This document shows, one piece after another, positions 1 to 10,930 of a stretch of 64,000 nt of DNA. The stretch is from Oscarella lobularis (taxonomy: Eukaryota > Porifera > Homoscleromorpha > Homosclerophorida > Oscarellidae). Under the pieces are notes generated by a model. The model saw nothing but the letters and a program-made list of their open reading frames with translations, had not been told where the DNA came from and ran no database searches. The number at the start of each line of letters is the position of its first letter. The stretch's first letter is position 1. The stretch spans positions 2,232,001 through 2,296,000 of the forward strand of contig NC_089190.1 of the NCBI RefSeq assembly GCF_947507565.1. The letters are read 5' to 3'. A program made the translations under genes and the position numbers.

Positions 1-735
1 CAACGTGACGTCATGAAATCACGTTCAATGGAATTCTCGGGCGGCGTGCGTCGGGGGGTGGTCCTTGTGGGCGGGTCCCCCACTTTGCCAGCGCGCGTGG
101 GAGGTAGAAAGTCTATGCCAGAGGCTATACCCCCGCGTGTAGTACGCAAATGCAATACCTGTAACGAAACGGAATTACTCGCTGTGATGAACGATACGGG
201 AAGACTCAAAGGGAAGCGGAGTTCGAGTGGAAGTCTTTCGCAGTCGAGTAGCCAGGAAGAGGCTGCCACATGTGGAGGCGACGACACGTGTCCTCCCAGT
301 CAGAATGAGGATCCAAGTGATTATGTGCCGCCGCTGAAGAATCCGCTTCTCGCCGTGCCGCATCTTATGGAAAAGGGAGTAGTGAAGTCAAAGTCGGTCG
401 AATTGCGTCCATACGGGCGACTTCAAAGTGTTCCTGCTTCAGGATCAGCGACTTTGCAGCCACAGTCACGCCGCAACGCTGCCAGTACATTGCTTCCTAC
501 TTCTGGCCTTCGTGGCGGCGGTGGTCCGTCTCCGAATAAGTTTCGTACGGTCATGAGCCTTGGTCGCAATTTGGATAGTAGCGAGTTGGACATGTATAGC
601 GGCAGCGAGGGAAATTTGTCCAAGTCCTATAGCTTGGAAGATGGTTTGGCTGAGACTGGGAAGGAACATGGGAAGAAGGGTTGGCTCAAGCGGCTCTTTT
701 CGCGTTCAGCTGCCAAGTTCAAGGCTGACGTCTAA
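1..735 (+). CDS. Unidentified protein, 3' part of gene (partial)
   Basis: An open frame runs from the first base of the window without a stop to TAA at 733-735. The in-frame ATG at 13 need not be the true start, so the gene probably continues upstream of the window. The product is rich in Ser, Arg and Lys and looks largely disordered, with many SxS and RS-type stretches that would suit phosphorylation. It ends in a short basic, hydrophobic tail (KKGWLKRLFSRSAAKF) that could contact membrane or a partner. I do not recognise the family and assign no function. Confidence 0.5.
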   Translation, partial: QRDVMKSRSMEFSGGVRRGVVLVGGSPTLPARVGGRKSMPEAIPPRVVRKCNTCNETELLAVMNDTGRLKGKRSSSGSLSQSSSQEEAATCGGDDTCPPSQNEDPSDYVPPLKNPLLAVPHLMEKGVVKSKSVELRPYGRLQSVPASGSATLQPQSRRNAASTLLPTSGLRGGGGPSPNKFRTVMSLGRNLDSSELDMYSGSEGNLSKSYSLEDGLAETGKEHGKKGWLKRLFSRSAAKFKADV

Positions 736-956
736 GAAGGACAAAGAACTTGAGAGTACTGATAATTCTAAGAAGTACATTGCTATAGGTAGAATGAAGA
801 TATGTCCAATTATAACGAGCATGCATGGTAACTAACTGGTTGCTAAGGACTTCTAAATAGGGGACCCAGGGAATCAATGGCGACTTGTTGCAATCCTTTC
901 GTCAGGTTCACTATCGTTACGTCACGCTACAGCGCGCTACTTTCAAAATTTCGAAG

Positions 957-1862
957 ATGCTAAAATCGCGTCGGCCTCAATCGGGAATCGCTCGCTACGT
1001 GGCCGCCATTCGCCCGTGGTCATTTTCCGTCTCTCTAATGCCTGTGCTACTTGGTACGACGCTTAGCTATCGCGCAACGGGAACGATCAGCACAACGCTC
1101 GTCTTTTTGACGGCGATCGCAATCGCCGCTATACACGGTGCCGGAAATCTCGTCAATACTTACTACGACTTCATGAATCGGGTCGATCGCGCCGAGAATA
1201 CGGAAACGGAAGATCGGACGCTCGTCGACGGCCGACTCTCGCCCGATCAGGTCTCCACGCTCGGCGCGGCGCTCTACTGCTTCGGTATGGTCGTTTTCGC
1301 GCTCGCTTGCGCTCTCTCGCCGGCTCGTATCGAACAAATGGCGCTTCTCTTCTTCGGAGGTCTGACGGGGTCTTTTCTATATACGGGAGGCATCGGGTTC
1401 AAGTACTACGCTCTCGGCGATATTGTCGTCATTTTGACATTCGGCCCGCTCGCCGTTCTTTTTACGTATCTTGCTCAGACGGGTTCGTTGTCGCTGGCAC
1501 CGATTCTACTCGATATTCCGCTTGCTTTGCACACGGAAGCCGTTCTCTTGGCCAAGTGCGCTAAGGAGGCGGAATATAGCAACGTGCGTACACTCCCCTT
1601 CCTACTCGGAAAATCGGGGTCGTATTTCATGTATACAGCCGTGTTATTTATACCTTACATTACCTTCATCTTTATAGCATTTAATGTGTCGCTTTGGTTT
1701 ATTTTGCCGGCCGCTACGGTCGTCCCAGCATTCGATTTAGAAAAATTATTTCGAGCCGGTCGTCTCAAGAACTTGCATCGAGAGACGCTTCGCGTGACGT
1801 CAGTCATGGGTTGCTTATACATCGCAAGTTGTTGTCTAGCAAAAAACATCCCATTTATGTAA
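957..1862 (+). CDS. UBIAD1: UBIAD1-like UbiA prenyltransferase, second Asp motif degenerate
   Basis: UBIAD1 is an ER/Golgi multipass prenyltransferase that makes menaquinone-4 and regulates HMG-CoA reductase turnover. This 301-residue product matches it closely: an N-terminal RPWSFS stretch, first polyprenyl-diphosphate motif NTYYDFMNRVD, DRTLVDG, then GGIGFKYYALGD and TFGPLAVLF within hydrophobic helices. I chose ATG 957 because it gives the family-typical N-terminus; the frame is open further upstream but with no better ATG. The gene is a single exon. At the place of the usual second Asp-rich motif (NNxRDxxxD) the sequence reads AKCAKEAEYSN and is about three residues shorter, so the catalytic Asn and Asp residues are absent. 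It could be a non-catalytic or altered paralog, possibly a retrocopy, rather than a conventional enzyme. The family call is secure; activity is doubtful. Confidence 0.85.
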   Translation: MLKSRRPQSGIARYVAAIRPWSFSVSLMPVLLGTTLSYRATGTISTTLVFLTAIAIAAIHGAGNLVNTYYDFMNRVDRAENTETEDRTLVDGRLSPDQVSTLGAALYCFGMVVFALACALSPARIEQMALLFFGGLTGSFLYTGGIGFKYYALGDIVVILTFGPLAVLFTYLAQTGSLSLAPILLDIPLALHTEAVLLAKCAKEAEYSNVRTLPFLLGKSGSYFMYTAVLFIPYITFIFIAFNVSLWFILPAATVVPAFDLEKLFRAGRLKNLHRETLRVTSVMGCLYIASCCLAKNIPFM

Positions 1863-1894
1863 TAACAGTATTTTCTTTTTTTTCGAAAAATAAT

Positions 1895-1900
1895 AATAAA
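1895..1900 (+). terminator. Poly(A) signal AATAAA of the UBIAD1-like gene
   Basis: A canonical AATAAA lies 33 bp after the UBIAD1-like stop codon and 16 bp before the stop codon of the convergent fucosyltransferase gene, so the two transcripts probably overlap at their 3' ends. Confidence 0.6.
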
Positions 1901-1915
1901 GATTAGTATTGCGTG

Positions 1916-3535
1916 CTACCTCAATTCGTACGCATTCCGGTTCTCGACTCTATCGCGATTTTTGTAATACGCTCGTTCGACGAAATCATCAAATTTGGCG
2001 CTGGAATTCGCCCCGGAAGTAATCATATCGCGAGCTCCGAGCGCCGCGAAATAACCCTGTCTCTCATGTTCAGATATCCACATAGAAAGCATCTCATCCG
2101 GTTCGAGTTCCGGTAGAGCTACATGAGGCGTGGGACAGCCATAATGACTATTATTCACCAACCATTTCACGGGGGGCTCATTGCGCGCTTCCGCGAGTAA
2201 TTCCTTATATACGCGGTCACATATAAGACATTCAAATCCGTCTACAAAATTAATCTGATATGCGCTATCCACGCCCCACGGGCGCTTACGCATCGTCTCA
2301 GCCAATCTCTTGTTAGGAATCATATCAGGCTGATAATTTTTATAGGCAAAATATTCTAAATATTCATCGTCGTTGTTATCGAGATGTTTGATATAGCGAG
2401 CCAGGTCAAAGGGAGTCGGAAAATCGTCTACTACGATTATGGTTTTATTATTGGGCATCCAATCGCGTACAGATGGGGAGCCACGATAAATCGGCAACGA
2501 GCCGATATAGAGGGGACGCCACAATTTTTCTGTCATGTAATCCGGACATAGAGCATTTTCAAAAGCGAGTGTGAATTTATATTTAGCGACGATGTCGTGA
2601 AATCCTTTATGATCCATGGTTAGAGGATCAACGTATTTATCCGGGAGATCTTTGTTGTGAAGGCATCTACCCAGGGAATCGATTTTTATGTATTCCATGA
2701 GTTTGGCTACGTAGCGATCGCGATCCGAAGGCGTGCCGCAATCGGATTGGATGTAGAGCACGGAAGCGAGACCCTCGTCGCGCTTGAAGCGCGTTTTTTC
2801 GGTGAGAGAATAGAGCGGCGTTGCTAGGAGACGTTCGAGGGAGTGCAAGTACTGGAGCGAAATAGGGTACGAGGATTCTCGTCGGAACGTGCACGTGTGG
2901 TTAAAAAGAGTCATTAGTGGCGCGTGTACGAGGGGGAAATTGTTTTTCGGCGATTCTTCGTGAAGGAGGGCCCAATCGTGTTGGGGTTTTCTCGGTAGCG
3001 GTAGATCACGCAGGCGCAAATCGGTCGCGTACCAAATGAAAGCGCGCGTTTTAGCGTGCGTCTGCAGCGCGCGGTTTTGCGTAAATAGACACCGACCGTA
3101 CCCGCATTCTTTCACCGTATGAGGCGTTCCCGTAAACGGAGTCCACCAGATCAGTATCGGGAAGCGATTTTGTTCCGGATAGGGCATCGCGGTAGGCTTT
3201 TCGCTTGCTTTTAGCTCGATTTTCGGAGGATTGACCGTTTCGCGGAAATCCCATCCGGAAAGTCTAGATTGGATGAAAGTTTCGCTCTCCGATAACGGGA
3301 GCGCTTCGACTTCGGCGCTTTGACGCACGCTCAATTGCAATTGTTGATAGCTGTCCCAATTTTGTTGGTTTATGATTACCTTCTCTTCTCCGCCGTAATT
3401 CTGCCTGATGAGCTCCAAGATGACTTCCGATTCGTCGCTCGTGACGACCTTTCTGTAGAAGAGCGGAGCTAGAAGCGCTGCGAGGCCGCCGAGCGCTAGA
3501 ACCAAGCAGAAACGTTTCACCAGACGCCTTCCCAT
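1916..3535 (-). CDS. GT10 alpha-1,3-fucosyltransferase, FUT10/FUT11 type
   Basis: This is a Golgi/ER type II membrane glycosyltransferase that transfers fucose from GDP-fucose. The chosen start (ATG at 3535) gives a short basic cytoplasmic tail and a signal anchor (FCLVLALGGLAALLAP). An in-frame ATG at 3631 would add 32 residues. The lumenal domain carries the GT10 signature: a YKFTLAFENALCPDYMTEKLW stretch beginning near 2587 and GSLPIYRGSP after it, preceded by ILIWWTPF. Extra Cys residues near the C-terminus (ECLICDR) resemble FUT10/11 rather than Lewis-type enzymes. The coding region is one uninterrupted exon of about 539 codons. Whether the substrate is a glycan or a protein cannot be read from the sequence. 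It is convergent with the UBIAD1-like gene, with stops 53 bp apart. Confidence 0.85.
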   Translation of the reverse strand: MGRRLVKRFCLVLALGGLAALLAPLFYRKVVTSDESEVILELIRQNYGGEEKVIINQQNWDSYQQLQLSVRQSAEVEALPLSESETFIQSRLSGWDFRETVNPPKIELKASEKPTAMPYPEQNRFPILIWWTPFTGTPHTVKECGYGRCLFTQNRALQTHAKTRAFIWYATDLRLRDLPLPRKPQHDWALLHEESPKNNFPLVHAPLMTLFNHTCTFRRESSYPISLQYLHSLERLLATPLYSLTEKTRFKRDEGLASVLYIQSDCGTPSDRDRYVAKLMEYIKIDSLGRCLHNKDLPDKYVDPLTMDHKGFHDIVAKYKFTLAFENALCPDYMTEKLWRPLYIGSLPIYRGSPSVRDWMPNNKTIIVVDDFPTPFDLARYIKHLDNNDDEYLEYFAYKNYQPDMIPNKRLAETMRKRPWGVDSAYQINFVDGFECLICDRVYKELLAEARNEPPVKWLVNNSHYGCPTPHVALPELEPDEMLSMWISEHERQGYFAALGARDMITSGANSSAKFDDFVERAYYKNRDRVENRNAYELR

Positions 3536-3679
3536 AACGCGATAACGCACGCTACACAGAAAAATTATTGCCACGCGTTTCCCGCTCAAATGCAGGCGAT
3601 AAATGTACGCAACACAAAAAAAAGTTGGCATCAGTCTAATCGTCTTTTGAATCTAAAAGGCACTTTAATAAATTTCGAT

Positions 3680-4189
3680 TCACTTAGGCGAGATTTTCTC
3701 ACTTCGAGTTTGTCTAGAGGTAGGCCTAAAACGCAATTTCATTCGTGACGTAGACTTCGGAGGGCCAGGCGGCGGTTCTTCCGTGCTAATAGGACGCTCT
3801 TGCACAAACGTTGGCCCAGACAACGGTCCAGATTCAGGGCTCCGCGGAATTTTCGGACGAGCAGCAAAAGCTTCCGTGTATTCAGTCGCACTAACAATAG
3901 GAATTGATATTGAATCGGTGGTCCTAGGGTCTCTTGGTGTACCTTAGTCCTCGCGCTTCGACTTCTTGTAGTGCATGGTTAGACAGTCTCGATGGCCCAC
4001 TGACAAGTGACTCCTTAGAGCCCTACGTACAAAAAAATCATTTTTTTTGTATATCTGTGCATAAAAATTTTGCCTTTGACGATTTCTTGACATTTCCACC
4101 TAAAAAGTGAGAGAGACTGACGCCTTGTCTCGTCACGGAGAAATATTATTACCTTTCGACGATGGCCTGAGTGGTTGCTTCGGACCTCC

Positions 4190-4236
<47 letters not shown>

Positions 4237-7200
4237 AGTAAAAATTAGTGATTTAGAAAAATGTATCAACCAACCTGTCGCTTGTCGTGTACTACTACTA
4301 GTACTTGGTCGCGACTCGCTCCACTTTAATTTTATTCCTGTTGAAGGCGCTGCAGCTGCACTGACTGGCCTCACATTTCTAGCCTCTAATAAATGAAAAT
4401 ATAAGCTAGACCCCTTCAAGTGACTCATCTTATCAGACCCTTTCTCGCGCCTCCAGTAAGAGGTCGAAAATCCTGGAGTACTAAGATATACCAGGGGCAG
4501 TGCTACGTCTATTTTATGTACCGGTACGGGATGTGCCTTCAGGATGGCTGGGGCCGATAATTTTTCTATTAGCCTATGCAATAAGTACAAACATTGATTT
4601 TCTATTTTTTTGGAGGAGGGGGGATTTTACTTTGGGGTGACCGGACGCTGAATTGGAGCGTCCGGAAGCAGTTCAGACTTAAACTGATAAAATAATGGTT
4701 TGTGCTTTGGATTACACAATTCTATCCTATGTACCTTTTTCTTTGATTTTGCAACGTCAAAACTACTCGTCAATATCTATGTATTAGATTAATTAATTAA
4801 TAATTCGTCTCCCAGGCTGTCTTCTTTCTCACTCCTAAATAATTTTCACAGAGCAGTTTTTCTCCTTTAAGCTCACTTCCGCCTTCGTCTAGACTTTCTT
4901 CATCCTCAACGTCGAGTTCGTCCGGGTCATCCTAAAGAAAAACATACACTGTACGTGTAAATAATTTTTTTATGCAAGCAAACCTCAACGTCTTCGTCCT
5001 CTTCATCTTCGTCATCAGACAAAGTTTCATCTGTTGGCTTATCTAGAAAAATGACGTAGAAATTATCTAAGTATATATTATGATTGTGTACCTGACGTCA
5101 GCTGCTCGACTATGTACTCTAATTGACTGGCTAATCCCGGTTCACTTGACTTCATAAGACCTTCGAGAATTTCAGCCATTCCCTGAAAGACCAGTGTCCG
5201 TGTACCCAATTAAAAACTCTTTAATTCTAATGACCATTGCTGAAGCTTCTTCCTTTATAGTCGTCTCCCCTAACAAGCTATACAACGTGCCGTTCACATA
5301 TGAACGAATCTAGGTGGGAACTCACAAGCCTCTCACTAAAATGCGTACTAGTCTATTGTACCTCTAAATCTTCATGCTCTATCAACTCGAGAAGAACTTT
5401 TAGTATGTCCCCAGCCAGACTAACACATCTACGTTTTCCTAATAATAAAATTTTGATGTAATAGTTCTTGTGAGAGGTGGGGTTCCCTACCTGAGCTTCG
5501 AAGGCACAAATTCATCATGAGAGCCGCGGCGTAGTGCAGGGAGTACTCGGACAAGGAATCCTGATCCTGAAGAATGCTTAGTAGCCACTCGACCGTCCCT
5601 TGCTCAATCATAATCGATTGCAGTCTACGACTACGATAACATATTAATACTAAGTAATTAAAATGATATTATCTTCTACCTCAGACTCAATTTCTGCATG
5701 CATCCTAATACATTTCGCCGCGCAAGCGAGTCCCCCTTTTCCGTAACCAATACCTCGTTGAGTAGCAAAAGCAAATCGGGATATTGACACAAGTAGGCGC
5801 GTCCTGAACCAAAGACAAGTAGAGCTTCACTTTCTATTCTTAATTCCTCTCTAAACTAACCTTTATGCAGGGACGCTACAGTGTTATATAAACGCGCTGT
5901 GTACTCTCTAACTAGAACTGCCTTTGAACGGAGATTTGATGACATTGTGTCCTAGTGAAACGAGGCCAGAAGTCTAAGGTAAACGTATCTCTCTCTCTAA
6001 TAACTATACGTTGTGAGATGATTGCTGATTGCAGCCTAGTAAGTCCTGCTCTACGTAGGAACGAATTACTGTGTCTCTTTGCTCTCCAGCAACCGATTTT
6101 GTCAATCTCTGAAAGCATTAATGTTTATACCTTATTTATTATTGTTTTTGTCTCTATACCCAACGTAGAGCTTGTAGCAAAAGGACGCGATTTCTTTCCG
6201 GTAGAACTTTCAAATCGGATTTAATTTTGTTATAATTGAGAGACGGTAAGAGCGCGGCTTCCTTCAGGGCTTCAATCCTAGATAAATAATAGTGAGAATA
6301 ATACTAATAATCTCTGTTACGGCATACCCCGCTGCTTGAATAGAAGCCATCATAAATTTTGTAGCCTATAAGAATTACATAAGGAAATAAAATAAAAAAG
6401 CGAGTTCACTTAGTCTACTGTTCTGGGTCTTGAAATGTCAATGTCTGCTGACTGAAGAGTGTGACCGGTCACTCGAGTTACAAGACCCTCTATAAAACCT
6501 GACGTCATCTGAAAAAAAAGTCGGTTAGGGGGAGAAAAACGCTCTACAGTATTTATTTATTTATCTATTGCCGTTTTTCCGCCCAGTGAACCTTCGAGTG
6601 CTCCGAGCAATTCAACAGTGACGTTCAACAAACTTTGATAATTGGTCTGTTCGCATGTAATTTAATCGCTATTGAATCAATTATCTATTCTACCTGAATT
6701 CTTTGGAGTCGATCTAAAAATAGGATTTCTTTCTCTTCCGCTTCAATAACCCGTTTTGAATTAATACCAGACATCTAAAGAGAAAATTAATTAAAAACAA
6801 AAATTGTACACGATAAACCGATTACATATAAATGATAAAGTTGAGGTCTTCCACCGGGTCTAACAACAGATTTCAAAAATTTTTCCATTCTCGCTTTCAG
6901 CTCAGCATCCCACATAGGCTAAGAAAAAAATTAATTAATAAAATACCATCTCCTTTTATTTACCGAGAAAAATGATTTCAAATCCGGACACGTTCTTGGA
7001 TCTGACGCATAAAGAAAAGCCAAATACGTCGAAGATCCTTCCAAGTGAAGTAGACTGCTTCCGCGTTGATTTAGATACTCTTTGAATTTTTGACTGGTTT
7101 CAGCGAATTCCGGGCTCTAAACACCAAATATAAAAAATCGATACATTAAATATTATTGATTTCCCGTACGTCAGCCGTCTTTCCGTGTTTGAGCGGAAAA

Positions 7201-7560
7201 ATTGCGAAGGACATTTGACATTTGAGTTCCAATTGGAGCGCTGTCTTGTCTCCTTCGCGAATTGCTTTCGGAACGTTTGTCGTCCAGGCGGCGACGAATC
7301 CGCGTCGATCGCCGCGTTCGAGACAAACCAGTATCTCGCTCTGCAGGGAAATTATGACGGGGCGTGGTCGTTTTATTTCTCGAGCTCACGATCGCGTTTG
7401 CTGATGATTCCGCGTGACGTCGACGGCTTGTCGTGCGCGAGTCGTCTTCTGGTAATGTTTTCTTCGCTTTGCATTCCATTTGGAAGCGTTGCAGCGTCTC
7501 GCGATAGTCGTTCGCGTGAAAGTACTGCGTTTTCGAGGGGAAAGGAAGGTTGCTAGGCAT
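3680..7560 (-). CDS. ARMC9: ARMC9, LisH/armadillo ciliary protein
   Basis: ARMC9 is a basal-body and ciliary-tip protein of the Joubert-syndrome module. Exon 1 (7560-7390) encodes a LisH-like helix (YFHANDYRETLQRFQMECKAKK). A 49-nt phase-0 intron (7389-7341) leads to exon 2, with LERGDRRGFVAAW and REGDKTALQLEFKCQMSFAIF, which match the conserved ARMC9 N-terminus. The next exon (about 7116-6964) continues with KEYLNQRGSSLLHLEGS. The exon near 5615-5490 encodes the armadillo segment GTVEWLLSILQDQDSLSEY and YAAALMMNLCLRSS. Acidic exons follow near 5040-4980 and 4930-4800. The tail exons (4022-3943 and 3890-3680) join in frame and end with ATEYTEAFAARPKIPRSPE and a Pro/Ser-rich tail. Some middle and C-terminal exons, including one around 4384-4275, could not be phased with certainty. 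The identity is firm; the exact exon list is not. Confidence 0.8.
4191..4236. repeat. (TGAT)n microsatellite
   Basis: About eleven TGAT/GATT units lie inside a C-terminal intron of ARMC9. They create a spurious INQS-repeat open frame on the minus strand. Confidence 0.9.
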
Positions 7561-7822
7561 TGTGACGTCATGATTCGTTGCTTGCCTCTTCGACGAGCGC
7601 GTTTAGCTTGCGCTCCCACTCGTTTTCTGACATCTTTTTTGAGAGTTCGATCCTGGACACGTGTCGTAGCGCGCGTCAAGCGAAATCAAAATTTAAATTA
7701 TTAACTTAATTAACGTACGTACGTACTGTAGCATCCTATCGTGTATCATGCAACCTCTGATATATGTGGACGTGAACTGCTGCTGTCGACTCATTTCACT
7801 GCTGGAAACTTGAACAGCAACC
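7561..7822. promoter_or_regulatory. Divergent promoter between ARMC9 and ficolin-like gene A
   Basis: These 262 bp separate the two start codons, which point away from each other. No TATA box or known motif is clear. The stretch holds a TACGTACGTACGTA alternation near 7715 and an AT-rich core. Confidence 0.4.
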
Positions 7823-8928
7823 ATGCACTTCTTGTTCTTTGTCGTTACCGTTTCTTTGACATTTGAAATAAGGACAAGCACTTGCCAGAATCCGAGCATC
7901 GTCTCGTCAGTAGGACCCGCCGTCTGCATGCCATTGGATCAGTACATAAATAGAACGAAGGGAGAGGTTTGATATATTTCACTACAGTTAGTTCTTTCTA
8001 CTCGTCACGGCGTTTCCTAGAAAGGAGAGAAGGGAGCCGAAGGACAAAAAGTACAATGAGAGAGCTAGGCGCGCGTGACGTACGTATACATTTAATTTAT
8101 TGCTCTAGGGAGAAGCTGGACTCGTGGGACAAAAAGGACAGGTACTACGTTCCTCGTGTTTCCTATAGAGTCAACGTGCACAAAAGCGTATTCATCTTAG
8201 AAAGGCGACTTGTGGGGTAGGATGGTGGAAGGTAAAGAATATTTTATACACAAAGTTGTATTTACATATCAGTCTTGTAAAAATAAGGATGGGAACTCCT
8301 GAACGAATCCTGTTCCTGTTCTTGCATTTATAAACGAATCAATCTAGCCCAAAGCGGAATATACAGCGTTTTGCTGCCTGACTCAACGCGGACGATTCGA
8401 GTCTACTGTGACATGGACACAGACGGAGGTGGGTGGACCGTCTTTCAACGAAGACAAGACGGATCCGGCGATTTCTATCGCGAATGGAATGACTACAAAC
8501 GCGGCTTTGGAAATATAGGCGTAGAATTCTGGTTAGGTCTTGATTACATACACTGGCTACTCAGTCTCAATAAAAGTGGAAATGAACTTCGAGTTGATCT
8601 TGGAGACGCAAAAGGAAATAGAACGTATGCAAAATATTCCACTTTTAGTATTGGTGATGAAAGCACAAGGTACGTTCTGAATGTGAGTGGGTACAGTGGA
8701 AATGCTGGTGACTCACTTGACACTCATCATGAAATGAAATTTACAACCAAGGACCAAGACAATGATGCATATACCTCAGGGAACTGTGCCCATGCGTATC
8801 CCGGTGGTTGGTGGTACAGAAATTGCTATGTCTCCGGATCTAGTTTAAATGAAGCTAACAATGTCTATTGGCTTCGTTGGAAAAGTGAATCCCTCAAGTT
8901 CTCCGAAATGAAATTTCGATCTAAATGA
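7823..8928 (+). CDS. Ficolin-like gene A: short collagen plus fibrinogen domain, no neck
   Basis: This is a predicted secreted lectin-like protein. Exon 1 (7823-7966) encodes a signal peptide (MHFLFFVVTVSLTF) and a small Cys module with the spacing TCQN...PAVCMPLDQY, shared with genes C, D and F. Two collagen mini-exons follow (8021-8050, KGEKGAEGQK; 8109-8141, GEAGLVGQKGQ), both phase 0. A 31-nt exon (8201-8231) then joins in phase to the fibrinogen C-terminal domain exon (8348-8928). That domain has [20 protein letters not shown], a calcium loop KDQDND, and the Cys pair NCAHAYPGGWWYRNC. Unlike its paralogs, it lacks the [12 protein letters not shown] neck and the CLCSC motif and has almost no collagen. 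No LZIC copy follows it. Introns are 54-116 nt. It is either a divergent founder or a shortened paralog; exons 2-4 are my reading and need transcript support. Confidence 0.72.
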
Positions 8929-9109
8929 GACTCAGATAATTATGTCTAGTCGCATGACAACCTGATTATACTGCTCAGCTCTTTGTCTTTTCTGTAACGT
9001 ATTTTCTCATGCCCATATCTTCAACTCTGTCCTTCTGTGAGACACTAAATCCAGCTCTGAAATACAACGAACGTAGACACAAGTATATTCCCTAATAATA
9101 TGTAAACCG

Positions 9110-10930
9110 GTAGTGATTGATCCTCAGGATAGATTCGTCAATAGGAATCATCTCTTCGCCCAACGTCGTTAGATGAACAGAAGTAATTCTAGAACATTTT
9201 TCCCAACACTAGTCAGCGAAATGAAAACCCCGCTCTTACTTTGTATACTTTGGCCTACAAAAATATTTCTGTCTTGTGTCTTGAAGAACGTACTTGGAAC
9301 GTTGATAATTCTCAATTATCAACGATCCGGGTTTCTCTTCTAACACGTCACAACGTAAGAGAACAAATACCTTTGTCTGAACGGATTCTACCTCGCTGAA
9401 AAAACACGCTCTTAAATTGAAGTCCGCTTGTCACGCGATCATTGTACGATTTTAATAAATCGTGAAGACCGACTTCCTTCTCCGAGTATAAGTATTCGTC
9501 GACGTCAAAAAAGCCAATCCACGTGCTAGCATCCTATTTAATAATTTGGGATTTATTTCTTTATTTTTTTAATACGTTGGGTTACTTTGTGTCGGTAGAT
9601 GCAATCATTTTGAGATGATATCTGTCTAACGTGAACCTCATCTCCTAAAGAACCAGAAAGGACATCTGATACGAGAACTAAACGTGATTTTTCTATACCT
9701 ATCCACTGTTGAGACATCCATGACTGTACACAAACTATGTCTTTATCAATGTATGATCTAGTGTCAATACTTGAATAGATACGTCATTAAACGTAATTAC
9801 AGAACGTACTTTAGAAATTGAGTCAATTTTTCTTTGGTGCTATTTGCTGCGTATAAATAGAAATGCTCTATTCCTAGTCTATGGTGATAATCTATCCACT
9901 GAGGTATGTAAGTCCAAATCTTAATCAGGAAATAAGGATTTAGATTGGGAATGTATAATTTGGGTTATATATACGTGAGGGGTGATGGGTTGGCTGCACA
10001 TTGTGAGCAAATACTTCTGCTTCACTGGCTCAGAACATAGGGAAAAGGCGGCAAGGGGTCTGTCTGGACTGACGCTTTTACTTCTCAATTCAAATTCAAA
10101 ACAAATAGACTCATCTAACACGAAAATCATTTTATAAATAACAAGATTAATCCACGTGTCCTTACCTGCATTTTTTAAACAATCTAGCATTAAATCTGAC
10201 ATAGGACACAATAAAATACGAATTTGCCTAAATGAAATTTTTAATTTTTTTGAGTCCCACGTGACGTGCAAGAAGGTGAACCCACCGGTGAGGATCTTCT
10301 ATGATATTCAAATCGCTTAAGTGTCCATCGCGAAAATGACACTGAATACTTTTTAGATATCCTCCTACGCAGAATATGATGATTTAAGACTTTTAACGTG
10401 CTTTGGCACCTTGTCTAGCTTTTCTCATGTCTTCTATTTCTTTTTCGCTTAGCTGAAAACGCCTATCTCGTTCGTCTACTGATATAAGAACTACTGATGA
10501 GTCTCTAGAATTGAAAAGTAGTCCGAGAGACGAAGGAGTATTGCTATGTTGATCTTACTCTATGACTACACTTGCACTGGCTATGTACAATAATTTTTTA
10601 CTCGTAAAACCCGGAAGCTGCATCTATAAATTGATTGGATATACTGGTTAATTCTTTACTGGTAAAACTGACTAAAGGAGAAGATCTCTTTTCTTCTGTT
10701 TCTGGTGAAATTTTGCTACAGTGACTACGCCCTTTTTTTTCGGATTTCACAGCGGGTAGAGAGGCTTGCAAAGCTTTTTCGATCCGTTTTCTGTTCTTTA
10801 ATACGTCTAGTAGCTAGAAATTGTCTTTGAAGCGTCAGAACAACGACGCGAAAGGCGCGATTACACTTGTGTCGCCGTATATCGCCCAAATTACGACCAA
10901 GACGGCAGCTCCACATGACAACGCAATCAT
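9110..10930 (-). CDS. GT92 (DUF23)-like glycosyltransferase
   Basis: This is a multi-exon minus-strand gene. An N-terminal signal anchor is suggested by ATG at 10930 (MIALSCGAAVLVVIWAIYG). Conserved GT92 pieces appear in separate exons in the right order: IRILLCPMSDLMLDCLKNAG near 10230-10170; WIDYHHRLGIEHFYLYAAN near 9900-9845; QNDCIYRHK near 9600; WIGFFDVDEYLYSEKEV near 9520-9470; and ILRINHYRF near 9130. The DVD triad is the expected metal- and nucleotide-sugar-binding motif. GT92 enzymes are Golgi galactosyltransferases in animals and plants; the acceptor here is unknown. I could not place every exon junction, and the stop near 9110 is approximate. A fragment of its first domain exon recurs at 19318-19412. 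Confidence 0.6.
10180..10275. repeat. Copy 1 of a dispersed ~95-bp repeat (part of GT92 exon)
   Basis: The block starting AAACAATCTAGCATTAAATC and ending GTGACGTGCAAG recurs at 19318-19412 in the same orientation with only a few differences. This copy covers an exon of the GT92-like gene plus its upstream intron. Confidence 0.85.

Noticed and set aside
4015-4590. 191-residue minus-strand frame with INQS repeats
   Set aside because: The repeat comes from the (TGAT)n microsatellite. Only a short part (about 4275-4384) has splice-site context and is more likely an ARMC9 exon.
7171-7704. Overlapping frames on both strands around the ARMC9 N-terminus
   Set aside because: They are shadows. The ARMC9 reading with a 49-nt phase-0 intron explains the region and matches the family.
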